DNA from: Lachnospiraceae bacterium
Lineage (GTDB): Bacteria; Bacillota; Clostridia; Lachnospirales; Lachnospiraceae
Assembly (NCBI GenBank): GCA_022510615.1
Contig: JAFLTC010000004.1
Coordinates: 62,001 to 126,000 of the forward strand
Direction of reading: 5' to 3'
Length of the DNA: 64,000 nt
The notes beneath the pieces are model-generated. The model was not told the DNA's origin. It saw only the letters and a program-made list of their open reading frames with translations, and made no database searches. Positions 1 through 10,231 of the stretch are shown here, piece by piece; the first letter of the stretch is position 1; each line of letters starts with the position of its first letter. The translations under genes and the position numbers were made by a program.

Positions 1-2
1 CA

Positions 3-65
3 GCATTCTATGCGCTGATTGATGCAGTGGAAACCTATTTCCCAGAGCCTTTTATAACAAAGTAA
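3..65 (+). CDS. 3' end of an unidentified CDS (partial, ...AFYALIDAVETYFPEPFITK*)
   Basis: Open frame from the window edge to TAA at 63-65, followed by a hairpin plus T-run terminator. Confidence 0.5.
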   Translation, partial: AFYALIDAVETYFPEPFITK

Positions 66-88
66 TAGTAAAAGAAAAAGAATAATAA

Positions 89-122
89 AAACCTCCGGCT
101 TACTAAAGCTGGAGGTTTTTTT
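89..122 (+). terminator. Rho-independent terminator
   Basis: AAACCTCCGGCTT-acta-AAGCTGGAGGTTTTTTT hairpin with T-run. Confidence 0.8.
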
Positions 123-198
123 CGTGTAAAACTTTTCAAATAACCGGGAATCATGTATAATAACAAAAACAGGAATTTTAGTAGAAGAGGAAATATCA

Positions 199-1965
199 AT
201 GAATAAAAAGTCTGAGATAGGAGCATGGATATGGCTCCCGGTTATTCTGGCGGTGGCAGTTGCACCGCTAATAACGGTAATCCACGCATATGACTGTGGG
301 CTGGAGAACAATCTCTGGTTTTCCACCGGAGGAGTTGTATACGATTTCTTTTTATACTATAAATCCCGCCTGCTTATGCTTGCCGGGGTGCTGGCGGCAG
401 TTGTTCTAGGCCTCCTGATTTTGCAGAGGGAAAAGGGAAATCTGGCGAAAAAAAAAGCATGGATGCCACTGATTCCGGTGGGGGTCTTTCTACTGTTTTC
501 CTTTCTTTCCGCTCTTTTTTCCGAAGACAGGCAAGCTGCTTTTTTCGGTGGCTATGAGCAGTTTGAGGGGCTTTTGGTACTGGTGACGTATGTCCTGTGC
601 TTTTCTCTCGTGTATTGCTATGTAAATAACGAAAAGAGTGCAAAAATAATATTGTATGCGCTTCTTGTGGGGGCGTTGTTAGTGGGGACTCTGGGGGTCT
701 TTCAGGCACTTGGCTATGACTATGATTATATGAACTCTAGCTGGGGAAAGGCACTGGTTACCAGTATAGAGGCAGCCACAAGAAAATTTAATTTTAAGCT
801 GAATTTTGAAGAGGGGATAGCATACTCCACCTTATACAACCCGAATTATATCGGTTCTTATGTCGGGCTCGTCCTGCCGGTAACGGCATCTTTTATTGTT
901 TGGAAAGGAAATGTGTATGGAAAAATCTTTGCGGGTATCGCCACACTGTTTCAGGTCATTATGTTAATTGCCTCCCGTTCCTTAGCCGGTATCATTGGCG
1001 TTATCTGTGCTGTTATCACAGCGGTTGTTTTTCTGGTGCCATATATCATAAAAAAGCGTCTGCTTACCGTAATTGCAGGGGGTGTTCTGGCGGTGGGAAT
1101 TGTGGCATTTATCATAGCATGTCCGAATATTTTTGAAAACTTGTTTGCAGATAACTATGCGGGAAAGGCTTCCATTACCTCCATTACCACGGAGAAAAAC
1201 ACGTTCCGGTTAGAAACGGCCTCCGGACGAATCATCACGGGAACAGTGGAAAATGGGACGGGGATTTATCAGGCGGTATTACAGGATGATTTGGGAAATA
1301 CAGTCATAGGAAGCTATGAAAACATTCAGTTTTCACCTTCTCAGATGACTCTCCAAAACCCGGAACAAACGGTGGATACTCTGGAGATAAAGGCGGACGG
1401 AAAAACCTTCTCCCTTGTCATGGTGGGAAAAAACATCCGCTATGTAAATTTATTTGGTCGTGTGGATGCATTGAGGGAGATTGACAAATTTGGCTTTGAG
1501 GGTCACTATGGCTTTGCTACGAAAAGAGGCTATATCTGGTCCCGGACGCTGCCGCTTTTAAAAGACACGCTCTTTCTTGGGAAAGGAGCGGACAATTTTA
1601 CTCACGCTTTTCCGAATGATGATTACGTGGGAAAAATATATATGAATTATGACGGGGCGGTGGTGACGAAGCCTCATAATATGTATATGCAAATCTGGGT
1701 GCAGGATGGGATGTTCGCATGTCTGGCACTGATTGTGTTGTTTTTTCTATATGTGGTGGATACTTTCCGGACCTGTTTTGGCGGAGGGGAAAAGAGTTTC
1801 CGGCAAAAAACGGCGATTGCCATACTCTGCGGAGTCGTGGGCTATATGGTGGCAGGTCTTGCCAATGACTCAACAATCTGTGTAGCCCCGGTATTCTGGG
1901 TACTGTTTGGACTTGGATTTGCCATGAATGTATTGGAACGAGTAAAGGAGAGGGCGAGAGTTTGA
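199..1965 (+). CDS. O-antigen ligase/polymerase-like polytopic membrane protein (paralog 1)
   Basis: 588 aa, many TM segments, large extracytoplasmic insert, GYIWSRTLPLLKD...PHNMYMQIWVQDG motif typical of the Wzy/O-antigen ligase family. Confidence 0.75.
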   Translation: MNKKSEIGAWIWLPVILAVAVAPLITVIHAYDCGLENNLWFSTGGVVYDFFLYYKSRLLMLAGVLAAVVLGLLILQREKGNLAKKKAWMPLIPVGVFLLFSFLSALFSEDRQAAFFGGYEQFEGLLVLVTYVLCFSLVYCYVNNEKSAKIILYALLVGALLVGTLGVFQALGYDYDYMNSSWGKALVTSIEAATRKFNFKLNFEEGIAYSTLYNPNYIGSYVGLVLPVTASFIVWKGNVYGKIFAGIATLFQVIMLIASRSLAGIIGVICAVITAVVFLVPYIIKKRLLTVIAGGVLAVGIVAFIIACPNIFENLFADNYAGKASITSITTEKNTFRLETASGRIITGTVENGTGIYQAVLQDDLGNTVIGSYENIQFSPSQMTLQNPEQTVDTLEIKADGKTFSLVMVGKNIRYVNLFGRVDALREIDKFGFEGHYGFATKRGYIWSRTLPLLKDTLFLGKGADNFTHAFPNDDYVGKIYMNYDGAVVTKPHNMYMQIWVQDGMFACLALIVLFFLYVVDTFRTCFGGGEKSFRQKTAIAILCGVVGYMVAGLANDSTICVAPVFWVLFGLGFAMNVLERVKERARV

Positions 1966-3767
1966 ATCAAGTGAAAAAAATCATGGCTACACTCCCTGTA
2001 TTGCCGGTATTTCTGGCACTGGGATTTGTACCGCTGATTGTGTCGGCGAAGAAATATACGACAGGCTTAAATGGATATGACTGGTTTTCAAATTCGGAAA
2101 CCTCCGTGGATATCTTTTTATATTGGAAGGGACGGGCGCTGATTCTGCTGGCATGTATTATGTTTTTTATTCTGGTGGTACGGTTTGTGCGCCGCACCGG
2201 CAAAAAGGCTGTGCTGCCCTTTCTCTGTCTGTGCTGTTATCTTTTACTGGCCGTTTTGTCCACGATATTTTCCCGGTATCCCTCCTTTTCCCTCTGGGGC
2301 AGCTATGAGCAGTGGGAGGGGTTACTTGTATTGCTTGCCTATGGGATTTTATTTTTCTATGCCTATCAGGTAACAGACTGTGAGCGGATGGTGCGAGTCA
2401 TTGTTTACGGCATTATAATAGGGAGTTTTTTATTGGGGCTCATCGGAACATTTCAGTTTTTCCGGATGGATTTGTTTCGCAGTGACATCGGAAAGAGCAT
2501 TATGAATCTCATGAGTGGGGATAAGATGTCCTACACCTTTAATTTTTCGGATGGATGGGTATATGCCACCCTGTATAACCCGAATTATGTGGGCTCCTAT
2601 GCCGCCCTGACCTTTCCCATATCTGTGGCGGTGGCAGTGATAGAGTGGAAAAAACTGCCGGTGGTGATTACTCTGTTATCTATGGCATCCACCTGCCTTT
2701 TGACCATTACTCTTTTAGGTTCCCAGTCACTGACCGGATGTATCGGTGTGATTGCCGGGCTTTTATTTCTTGTTATCTATATGTTTCCTGTTATGAAAAG
2801 AAAACTCGGAAAAAGGAAAATGACGGGGGGACTTTTGGGGACGGTAGTTTTTATCGGAATCCTCTGCTTTCTTTTTCCGGAGGAAATTCGCTTTGGGACG
2901 GATAAATTGTTTTATCCCACGGCAGATTATCATCTGGTAAGGGAACTGCGATCTACGATGCAGGGACTAGGGGTTAGTACTGTAAAAGGGGACAGTTTCT
3001 ATGTGACAGTAACTGAAAATAAAGAAACCCCTTTGGAGGTAATGAATGCTTCCGGTGAGAGCATTTCCCTGGAGTACGAAAGGGAAAAGGACTATTATAC
3101 GCTGCAGAACGAGGCCTTTACGGATTTTCGACTGTACCCGAAGGAGGTAACGGTGAAGGGAAAAAGCTATCCGGCTGTCTGCATTTTTAATCCGCCTATT
3201 AATAAGGAGTGGACTGTGGCAAAGACAGAAGGTGGCTATATGATTTATAACGCCTTTCACAAGTTGGATAATTTGCGGGAAATACCGGAGTGGGGATTTG
3301 AAAAAAATCAGCATTTTGGTGATAAGAGGGGCTATATCTGGTCCAGGACTTTTCCTCTTTTAAAGGATTATTTGCTGCTTGGTGCCGGCCCTAACACCTT
3401 TACCCTGATATTTCCCAATGACGATTATGTGGGAAAGACAAATATGAATTATGACGAAGCAACGGTGACAAAGCCCCACAACATATATTTGCAGATTTGG
3501 ACCCAGACGGGACTTTTCTCACTGATTGCCTTTATCTTATTGTTTCTTTTGTATTTCGTTGACAGTGTGCGGCTGTATTTTAATAAGACGGAGTATTCCG
3601 TTTTGGATAAATTAGGCGTGGCATTTCTAATCGGTATTTTCAGTTATATGGTGACGGGGCTTGCCAATGATTCTACGGTGGCTGTGGCGCCGGTTTACTG
3701 GGGCATGCTGGGAGCGGGAATGGCGCTGAATGGGATTTTGAGAATAAGGCAAAAAGATGGCGGATAA
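1962..3767 (+). CDS. O-antigen ligase/polymerase-like polytopic membrane protein (paralog 2)
   Basis: 601 aa, colinear homology to the preceding ORF; overlaps its stop by 4 nt (TTG start) or starts at ATG 1983. Confidence 0.75.
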   Translation: MNQVKKIMATLPVLPVFLALGFVPLIVSAKKYTTGLNGYDWFSNSETSVDIFLYWKGRALILLACIMFFILVVRFVRRTGKKAVLPFLCLCCYLLLAVLSTIFSRYPSFSLWGSYEQWEGLLVLLAYGILFFYAYQVTDCERMVRVIVYGIIIGSFLLGLIGTFQFFRMDLFRSDIGKSIMNLMSGDKMSYTFNFSDGWVYATLYNPNYVGSYAALTFPISVAVAVIEWKKLPVVITLLSMASTCLLTITLLGSQSLTGCIGVIAGLLFLVIYMFPVMKRKLGKRKMTGGLLGTVVFIGILCFLFPEEIRFGTDKLFYPTADYHLVRELRSTMQGLGVSTVKGDSFYVTVTENKETPLEVMNASGESISLEYEREKDYYTLQNEAFTDFRLYPKEVTVKGKSYPAVCIFNPPINKEWTVAKTEGGYMIYNAFHKLDNLREIPEWGFEKNQHFGDKRGYIWSRTFPLLKDYLLLGAGPNTFTLIFPNDDYVGKTNMNYDEATVTKPHNIYLQIWTQTGLFSLIAFILLFLLYFVDSVRLYFNKTEYSVLDKLGVAFLIGIFSYMVTGLANDSTVAVAPVYWGMLGAGMALNGILRIRQKDGG

Positions 3768-3770
3768 GTG

Positions 3771-3800
3771 TTGACACCCGGGCTGCTTGTTGTGTAAAAT
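3771..3800 (+). promoter_or_regulatory. SigA-type promoter for the Ig-like protein gene
   Basis: TTGACA-N18-TAAAAT. Confidence 0.6.
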
Positions 3801-3849
3801 AAAAAAGGATAGCAGTATGCTACCGGATAATAAAATATTCGTATGAAAG

Positions 3850-4611
3850 GTGTGGATGAATATGAAAAAAATGACGGCAAAGGTAACAGCATTACTATTA
3901 GTGATGGTTATGGTGGTGGGAGTCTCGGCGGATGCCAAAGTGACAGTCGCGACAGTGAAGAAAAAAGATGTCATAAAAAGTGTAAAGGTAACAAATGTAT
4001 CAGGGAAAAAACTATCGTTAAAAAAGGGTGGAAAATTCAAATTAAAGACGAAAGTTACTTTGAAAAAGAAGAAAAAAGCAAGTAAGAAAGTAAAATATGT
4101 AAGTAGTAAAAAAGCTGTGGCAACAGTAAGCCAGCAAGGTATGATTACGGCAAAAAAAGCAGGCACGGCAAAGATTACTGTTTTTTCTAAGGTAAATGCG
4201 AAAAAGAAAGCCGTTATCAATGTGACGGTAACAGATACGATTTTGGTAAAAAGGATTTCCCTCAATACAACCAGTCTGACATTAGAGGTTATGGAGGATG
4301 ACTATGATTTGATTGCTTCTGTTTTCCCGAAAAATGCCTCGAATCAGAAGTTGAGCTGGTCCAGTTCCGACACAGAGGTTGCCACTGTAGATAGCAGTGG
4401 ATGTGTGTATGCCATGGACGAGGGTACTGCTGTTATTACGGTAAAAGCCACAGACGGCAGCGGTGTGAAGGCCACTTGTCAGGTTACGGTAACGGATGAC
4501 TATGATTGGGATGATGAAGATGATGAAGACGATTGGGATGATGACTGGGATGATGACTGGGATGATGACGATGAAGATGATGACTATGATTGGGATGAAG
4601 ACGACTATTGA
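3850..4611 (+). CDS. Secreted bacterial Ig-like (Big_2) domain protein with Lys-rich body and Asp/Trp-rich C-terminal tail
   Basis: Signal peptide-like N-terminus; Big_2 motifs (SWSSSDTEVATVDSSGCVYAMDEGTAVITVKA); acidic tail DDYDWDDEDDEDDWDDDWDDDWDDDDEDDDYDWDEDDY. Confidence 0.75.
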   Translation: MWMNMKKMTAKVTALLLVMVMVVGVSADAKVTVATVKKKDVIKSVKVTNVSGKKLSLKKGGKFKLKTKVTLKKKKKASKKVKYVSSKKAVATVSQQGMITAKKAGTAKITVFSKVNAKKKAVINVTVTDTILVKRISLNTTSLTLEVMEDDYDLIASVFPKNASNQKLSWSSSDTEVATVDSSGCVYAMDEGTAVITVKATDGSGVKATCQVTVTDDYDWDDEDDEDDWDDDWDDDWDDDDEDDDYDWDEDDY

Positions 4612-4652
4612 TTATATAGAAAGTGAATCATAAGTATTAAAAAGGATTAGTA

Positions 4653-4690
4653 AAAGCCGGTTTAATAAGTAAGCCGGCTTTCTTTTTTTG
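4653..4690 (+). terminator. Rho-independent terminator
   Basis: AAAGCCGG...CCGGCTTTCTTTTTTT. Confidence 0.75.
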
Positions 4691-4705
4691 TAAAGCAAGG
4701 GGAAA

Positions 4706-4732
4706 TTAGCACTCAACTATTGACAGTGCTAA
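4706..4732 (+). promoter_or_regulatory. CIRCE (HrcA operator)
   Basis: TTAGCACTC-AACTATTGA-CAGTGCTAA; one mismatch to the canonical TTAGCACTC-N9-GAGTGCTAA. Confidence 0.92.
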
Positions 4733-4748
4733 CAATGCATGTTATATT
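4720..4748 (+). promoter_or_regulatory. SigA promoter of clpB
   Basis: TTGACA-N17-TATATT, overlapping the CIRCE element. Confidence 0.85.
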
Positions 4749-4799
4749 GTAAATGTGTTATACTTATAATAGAACAGATTAACAAGGTTACCGAAAGGA

Positions 4800-7385
4800 G
4801 TGAATGGTATGGATTTTTCAAAATTTACGCAGAAATCAAGAGAGATATTGAGCAATCTGGAGAAGATTGCCTATGATTTTGGTAATCAGGAGATTGTTCA
4901 GGAGCATCTCCTCTATGGGATGATGACAATAGATGACAGTCTGCTTGCCAGGCTGGTGCAGATTATGGGGATTGAGCCGGCTGTATTTCAAGCTCAGATC
5001 GAGGGACTGGTAAAAAAGAGACCAAAGGTAGAGGGCGGTCAGGTGTATGTCGGAAGCGAGTTAAATAAGGTGTTAGTCTATGCCGAGAATGAGGCAAAGA
5101 CCATGGGTGATGAATATGTATCCATAGAGCATTTATTCCTTAGCTTACTGCAAAAGCCTTCCTTTGATGTAAAAAAGCTGTTGCGGGAATTCCAGATTGA
5201 CAGAGAGCGTTTTTTACAGGCACTGTCCAAAGTCCGGGGGAATCAGAAAGTTACCAGTGATAATCCGGAGGCAGTTTATGAAAGTCTTGAGAAATACGGA
5301 TACGATTTGGTAGAGCGGGCAAGGCAGCAAAAGCTTGACCCGGTCATCGGCAGGGATGCAAAAATACGAAATATGATTCGTATTCTTTCCCGCAAGACAA
5401 AGAACAATCCGGTTCTTATCGGGGAGCCCGGCGTGGGAAAAACAGCGGTAGTGGAAGGACTTGCCCAGCGTATCGTCCGGGGCGATGTGCCGGAGGGCTT
5501 GAAGGATAAACAGGTATTTGCATTAGATATGGGAGCCCTCATTGCCGGTGCCAAATACCGGGGAGAATTTGAGGAACGCCTGAAAGCAGTGCTGGAGGAA
5601 GTGAAGGAAAGCGATGGGCAGATTATATTATTTATTGACGAGCTGCATACCATTGTGGGAGCCGGTAAAACGGACGGAGCCATGGATGCCGGAAATCTTC
5701 TGAAGCCAATGTTGGCACGGGGAGAGTTGCACTGTATCGGAGCTACCACTTTGGATGAGTACCGCATGTATATTGAAAAGGATGCGGCATTGGAACGCCG
5801 GTTCCAGCCGGTACTGGTGGATGAGCCTACAGTGGAGGATACGATTTCCATTCTCCGTGGTCTGAAAGACCGCTACGAAGTGTTCCACGGTGTGAAGATA
5901 ACAGATGGTGCGCTGGTATCTGCGGCCATTTTGTCCGACCGCTATATATCCGACCGCTTTTTACCGGACAAAGCCATTGATCTGGTGGATGAGGCATGTG
6001 CTCTGATAAAGACGGAGTTAGACTCCCTGCCGACAGAGCTGGATGATATACAGCGCCGGATTATGCAGATGGAAATTGAAGAAGCGGCTTTGAAAAAGGA
6101 AACAGACCATTTGAGCCAGGAAAGACTGTCCGAGCTACAAGAAGAGCTGGCAGAGCTCCGGGACAATTTTGCCGCCCAGAAGGCGAAGTGGGATAATGAA
6201 AAATCAGCGGTGGAAAAAGTACATGATTTGAAGGCGCAGATAGAGGAAACCAACAATCAGATTGAGGTGGCGACCCACAATTATAATCTGGAGAAGGCGG
6301 CGGAGCTGCAATATGGTGCCCTTCCACGCCTGCAGCGGGAACTTCATCAGGCGGAGGAAGGGATGTTAGCAGAGGAGCAGACCATGGTGCACGAAAGTGT
6401 CAGTGACGAGGAAATCGCAAAAATTATTTCCCGCTGGACCGGCATCCCGGTGGCGAAGCTGACAGAGTCGGAACGAAATAAAACATTGCATTTGGATGAG
6501 GAGTTACACCGCCGTGTGGTAGGACAGGACGTAGGTGTGACGAAAGTGACAGAGGCGATTATCCGTTCCAAGGCAGGCATCAAGGATCCGAAAAAACCCA
6601 TCGGTTCATTCCTTTTTCTGGGACCTACCGGCGTGGGAAAAACCGAGCTGGCGAAAAGCCTGGCGGAGTGTTTGTTTGACAACGAGAGCAACATGGTGCG
6701 GATTGACATGAGTGAATACATGGAGAAGTATTCCGTCTCCCGTCTAATCGGGGCGCCTCCGGGATATGTGGGCTATGAAGAAGGAGGGCAGCTGACAGAG
6801 GCGGTCCGCCGCAAGCCGTATTCGGTGGTGTTATTTGACGAAATCGAAAAAGCCCATCCCGATGTGTTCAATGTGCTTTTACAGGTGTTAGATGATGGCC
6901 GTGTAACCGATTCCCAGGGCAGAACGGTAGATTTTAAAAATACTATTCTCATTATGACCTCCAATCTGGGAGCAGAGTACCTTCTGGAAGGAATTGACGA
7001 GGAAGGAAACATTGCGCCGGAAAGTGAAGGGGCGGTTATGGATCAGTTAAAGTGCAGCTTCCGCCCGGAATTTTTAAATCGTTTAGATGAAATCATTATG
7101 TTTAAGCCGCTGTCCCGCCAGGATATAAGCGGAATCATTGATTTACAGCTGGCAGACATTAATCAGCGCATCGCCGATAAGGAAATCTCTCTGAGCCTTA
7201 CGGACAATGCCATCGAATACATTACCGAGCAGGCCTATGACCCGGCCTACGGAGCACGCCCGTTGAAACGGTATTTGCAGAAAAATGTGGAAACATTGCT
7301 TGCGAAAAAGATTCTTGCCGATGAAGTTCACGCCGGGGAGGTTCTGACGCTGGATGCCGGCGAGGATGAGCTGGGATTTGTGTGA
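4800..7385 (+). CDS. clpB: ATP-dependent chaperone ClpB
   Basis: 861 aa with Clp_N repeats, two AAA+ modules ([35 protein letters not shown]), coiled-coil middle domain, and arginine finger/sensor motifs. Confidence 0.96.
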   Translation: MNGMDFSKFTQKSREILSNLEKIAYDFGNQEIVQEHLLYGMMTIDDSLLARLVQIMGIEPAVFQAQIEGLVKKRPKVEGGQVYVGSELNKVLVYAENEAKTMGDEYVSIEHLFLSLLQKPSFDVKKLLREFQIDRERFLQALSKVRGNQKVTSDNPEAVYESLEKYGYDLVERARQQKLDPVIGRDAKIRNMIRILSRKTKNNPVLIGEPGVGKTAVVEGLAQRIVRGDVPEGLKDKQVFALDMGALIAGAKYRGEFEERLKAVLEEVKESDGQIILFIDELHTIVGAGKTDGAMDAGNLLKPMLARGELHCIGATTLDEYRMYIEKDAALERRFQPVLVDEPTVEDTISILRGLKDRYEVFHGVKITDGALVSAAILSDRYISDRFLPDKAIDLVDEACALIKTELDSLPTELDDIQRRIMQMEIEEAALKKETDHLSQERLSELQEELAELRDNFAAQKAKWDNEKSAVEKVHDLKAQIEETNNQIEVATHNYNLEKAAELQYGALPRLQRELHQAEEGMLAEEQTMVHESVSDEEIAKIISRWTGIPVAKLTESERNKTLHLDEELHRRVVGQDVGVTKVTEAIIRSKAGIKDPKKPIGSFLFLGPTGVGKTELAKSLAECLFDNESNMVRIDMSEYMEKYSVSRLIGAPPGYVGYEEGGQLTEAVRRKPYSVVLFDEIEKAHPDVFNVLLQVLDDGRVTDSQGRTVDFKNTILIMTSNLGAEYLLEGIDEEGNIAPESEGAVMDQLKCSFRPEFLNRLDEIIMFKPLSRQDISGIIDLQLADINQRIADKEISLSLTDNAIEYITEQAYDPAYGARPLKRYLQKNVETLLAKKILADEVHAGEVLTLDAGEDELGFV

Positions 7386-7777
7386 GGGGAGTGTGCTTTA
7401 CAAATTAACAAGGTGTAAAGCCTTATTCAATTATCAATGTGCTTTGATGTGCATATGTTGATTGAGGACGGGGTTCCGAAATGGACAGTCCGAGGGACAT
7501 ATTAAAAAACAAGAAATTTAGACAATACGAAAAGAATTTTAGTAGGATTAAACAAATAAATATTAAATTTTTGGATTAAGATGCTTTAAAATGAGCTTTG
7601 GCATAGTCATCAACATTTACTATTGTTTCCTAAAATTGTGACAATTATCTAGTGTTAGCAATTTACCATACTACAATAAATCTGTCAATAGCAAACCCTC
7701 ACACAAAAAACGGAGCCCCATCCACCTCCCTGGACAGACCTCCGCTTTCGTCCTCTTAAATTTTTAGCTCCCGCTGC

Positions 7778-8203
7778 TTACCGGCAAAACTGTCTATCAA
7801 AATCCGGGTTATAAGCATAGAAGTTTTTCTTATTCAGATCATCCTGAACCAAGCGAAGACCTTCGCCAAAGCGCTGGAAATGAACAAGCTCACGCTGGCG
7901 CAGGAAGCGAATCGGGTCGGAAACCTCCGGGTCTTTAATGAGACGGAGAATATTATCATAGGTAGTGCGGGCCTTCTGCTCCGCTGCCAAGTCCTCCGTC
8001 AAATCGGTAATCGGATCACCGGTGCTCTGGAATTCTGCAGCGGTGAAAGGAACGCCGCCGGCAGACTGAGGCCACAACCCTACTGTGTGGTCGACATAAT
8101 ATTCAGCAAAGCCCTGAGCCTGCAGTTCTTCTGCTGTCAGATTGCGGGTTAGCTGATGCACAATAGCACATATCATCTCTACATGGTTTAATTCCTCGGT
8201 ACC
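7778..8203 (-). pseudogene. cotJC: cotJC 3' part (C-terminal ~141 aa), separated from its 5' part by the recombinase element
   Basis: GTEELNHVEMICAIVHQLT...FDRQFCR aligns with the intact CotJC at 40730-41359; the frame continues to 8215 (GTG) into element DNA. Confidence 0.9.
8199..8203. other. Left attachment core of the cotJC element (attL)
   Basis: TTCCTCG-GTACC-TGTATCGGTCA; left flank is cotJC, right flank is element. Confidence 0.7.
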
Positions 8204-8244
8204 TGTATCGGTCACGGAATTGCCCCAAAGGGAAATAAGAAGTT

Positions 8245-8276
8245 AAGCACGTCATAGTATTTTGGCGTGCTTTTTG
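8245..8276 (+). terminator. Hairpin/terminator-like dyad near the left end of the element
   Basis: AAGCACG-tcatagtattttgg-CGTGCTTTTT. Confidence 0.5.
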
Positions 8277-8299
8277 CATAAATTATATAAAGAAAGTAA

Positions 8300-8470
8300 A
8301 TGGATTATATGTGTATGTCGATGGTAGGAAAACCATACAAAGAAAGTGAGATGAAGATAGAATTACCAAAATCATTCTGGCGGGTCTTAGAAAATGGTAT
8401 TTACAAGGAACTTCATAGAAGAAAGCTACTTACAAATGCCGAACTAAATCATCTTTTGAAAATTAAGTAA
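8300..8470 (+). CDS. Small SHOCT-like protein (56 aa) upstream of the recombinase
   Basis: MDYMCMSMVGKPYKESEMKIELPKSFWRVLENGIYKELHRRKLLTNAELNHLLKIK*; the C-terminal YKELHRRKLLTNAELNHLL resembles SHOCT-type helices common beside recombinases. Confidence 0.65.
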   Translation: MDYMCMSMVGKPYKESEMKIELPKSFWRVLENGIYKELHRRKLLTNAELNHLLKIK

Positions 8471-8487
8471 AATACGGAGGTGGTACA

Positions 8488-10122
8488 ATGCAGGATAATA
8501 TATTGCGAGTTGCGGCATATGCAAGAGTATCTACGGATAAAGATGACCAGACCAATTCCTTAGTAAGTCAGAGAAAATATTTTACGGACTATATCAGACA
8601 ACGTAAAGGGTGGAAACTTTCCGGGGTTTATTACGATGAGGGAGTAAGCGGAACGCAGACGAAAAAAAGAGCAGGATTTAATCAAATGGTAGGGGATGCC
8701 CTATCGGGGGAGTTTGACCTGATACTGACCAAGGAGGTCTGTCGTTTTGCCAGAAATACCGTAGATGCCCTGAATTATACCAGAAAACTCAAAGAGGCAG
8801 GAATTGGTGTTGTATTCACAATTGATAATATTGACACAAGAGATAGTGATGGAGAACTTCGTTTAACCATTATGGCGAGTATTGCGCAAGAAGAAAGCCG
8901 AAAGACTTCGGAGCGTGTCAAATGGGGACAGAAAAGGCGAATGGAACAGGGTGTTGTGTTTGGACGTGATATGTTAGGATACACGGTAAAGGATGGCATC
9001 CTTTCCATTAATGAGGAAGAGGTGCCGGTAGTGAGAGCTATTTTTCACAAATACACCAATGAGGGAAAGGGTACTCACATTATTGCCAGAGAATTAATCG
9101 TGGAGGGAATGAGACCAAAACGGATTTCTCTGTGGTCAAACACAGTCATTCTCCGGGTTCTGCGGAATGAAAAGTATGTGGGGGATTTGTGCCAGAAGAA
9201 AACCTACACACCCAATTATTTGACCCATGAGAAAAAATATAACAGGGGTGCAGAGGAAAAAGTATATATCCGCAACCACCACGAACCTATCATTGACCGG
9301 GAACTCTGGGATAGGACACAGGAAGAACTTGCCAGGCGGTCTCCGACTGTGGATAGAAAGACAAAACACAGTAACCGCTATTGGTGTAGTGGAAAAATCC
9401 ACTGTGGGGAATGTGGCTGTCGGTTTGTCAGCAGAACAAAAAAGCTGGTGAGTGGTACATACAAGGCATGGCGGTGTTACCAGGCTGCCAATCATGGTTT
9501 ATTAAAAATGGATGCCGATGGAAAAGAGATTGGATGCAATAACCATTCCGTCAACGAAAAAGCTTTGCTGGCTTGTATGAAATACTGTATTGGTCTCATA
9601 TGCCGGAATCAAAAGGAATTACAAAAAGAAATTCTCTCTCGTGTCGGGGAAATCTGTGACGTGGAACAAAATGTTTTTGATGCGGATAAGGTTCTTGAGA
9701 AAATCGACAGTGTCGAAGGAAAGAAGCGAAAAGCCTTTGATGCCATGCTGGAGGGAATTCTTACCAGGGAGGAATTAAAAAAACAGTCGGAGTGGTATGA
9801 CAAAGAGTTAGAACGTCTTAAGAACCTGCTGACAGAGAATAAGCAGAAAAGCGGACAATACAGCAGGAGAGAAGATCGTATTTCAGATTTAGAGAAAGTG
9901 CTGGCCGAAATCTTCGCATTCGGAGAGGAAAATGAAATGCTCTATCGGGAGGTTTTGGAGCGGATTGATATTTACGGTGAATCTGAAAAAGGCTGCAATC
10001 GGCTTGTTATCTGGCTGAAATCTTTGTCCTTTGGCATATACTTAAAAATTAAATCTACAGGAAAAGGTAAGGAATATCACACGGACATACTGGAGACGGA
10101 ATTTGTAGACAGATTTCCCTAG
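8488..10122 (+). CDS. Large serine recombinase
   Basis: N-terminal resolvase motif RVAAYARVSTDKDDQ, GVSGT, recombinase domain, Zn-ribbon (CGECGCRFVSR), coiled-coil C-terminus; full length. Confidence 0.95.
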   Translation: MQDNILRVAAYARVSTDKDDQTNSLVSQRKYFTDYIRQRKGWKLSGVYYDEGVSGTQTKKRAGFNQMVGDALSGEFDLILTKEVCRFARNTVDALNYTRKLKEAGIGVVFTIDNIDTRDSDGELRLTIMASIAQEESRKTSERVKWGQKRRMEQGVVFGRDMLGYTVKDGILSINEEEVPVVRAIFHKYTNEGKGTHIIARELIVEGMRPKRISLWSNTVILRVLRNEKYVGDLCQKKTYTPNYLTHEKKYNRGAEEKVYIRNHHEPIIDRELWDRTQEELARRSPTVDRKTKHSNRYWCSGKIHCGECGCRFVSRTKKLVSGTYKAWRCYQAANHGLLKMDADGKEIGCNNHSVNEKALLACMKYCIGLICRNQKELQKEILSRVGEICDVEQNVFDADKVLEKIDSVEGKKRKAFDAMLEGILTREELKKQSEWYDKELERLKNLLTENKQKSGQYSRREDRISDLEKVLAEIFAFGEENEMLYREVLERIDIYGESEKGCNRLVIWLKSLSFGIYLKIKSTGKGKEYHTDILETEFVDRFP

Positions 10123-10162
10123 AACAATAAGAAGCTATGAGCTGCGCAGATACAAGAAATTG

Positions 10163-10192
10163 TTGACAAACAGCGGCTTATTATGGGATACT
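10163..10192 (+). promoter_or_regulatory. Candidate SigA promoter for pepD cargo
   Basis: TTGACA-N18-GATACT upstream of a GGAGG RBS. Confidence 0.5.
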
Positions 10193-10231
10193 AACATCGA
10201 TGATATAGTATTGGAGGAGAGGAGGTGTAAT

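Noticed and set aside
3627-4265. 212-aa minus ORF, Phe/Thr-rich
   Set aside because: Reverse complement of the Lys-rich Ig-like coding region; an apparent membrane protein is an artefact of AAA/AAG codons read backwards.
4498-4608. GATGATGACTGG-type short repeats considered as a CRISPR or satellite array
   Set aside because: They are codon-periodic and in frame inside the Ig-like protein gene, with no spacers; a low-complexity coding tail.
5276-5851. 191-aa minus ORF within clpB
   Set aside because: Antisense shadow of a strongly supported clpB coding frame.
7481-7579. Short ORF MDSPRDILKNKKFRQYEKNFSRIKQINIKFLD between clpB and cotJC
   Set aside because: 32 aa, no clear RBS or family; AT-rich intergenic remnant, cannot be supported.
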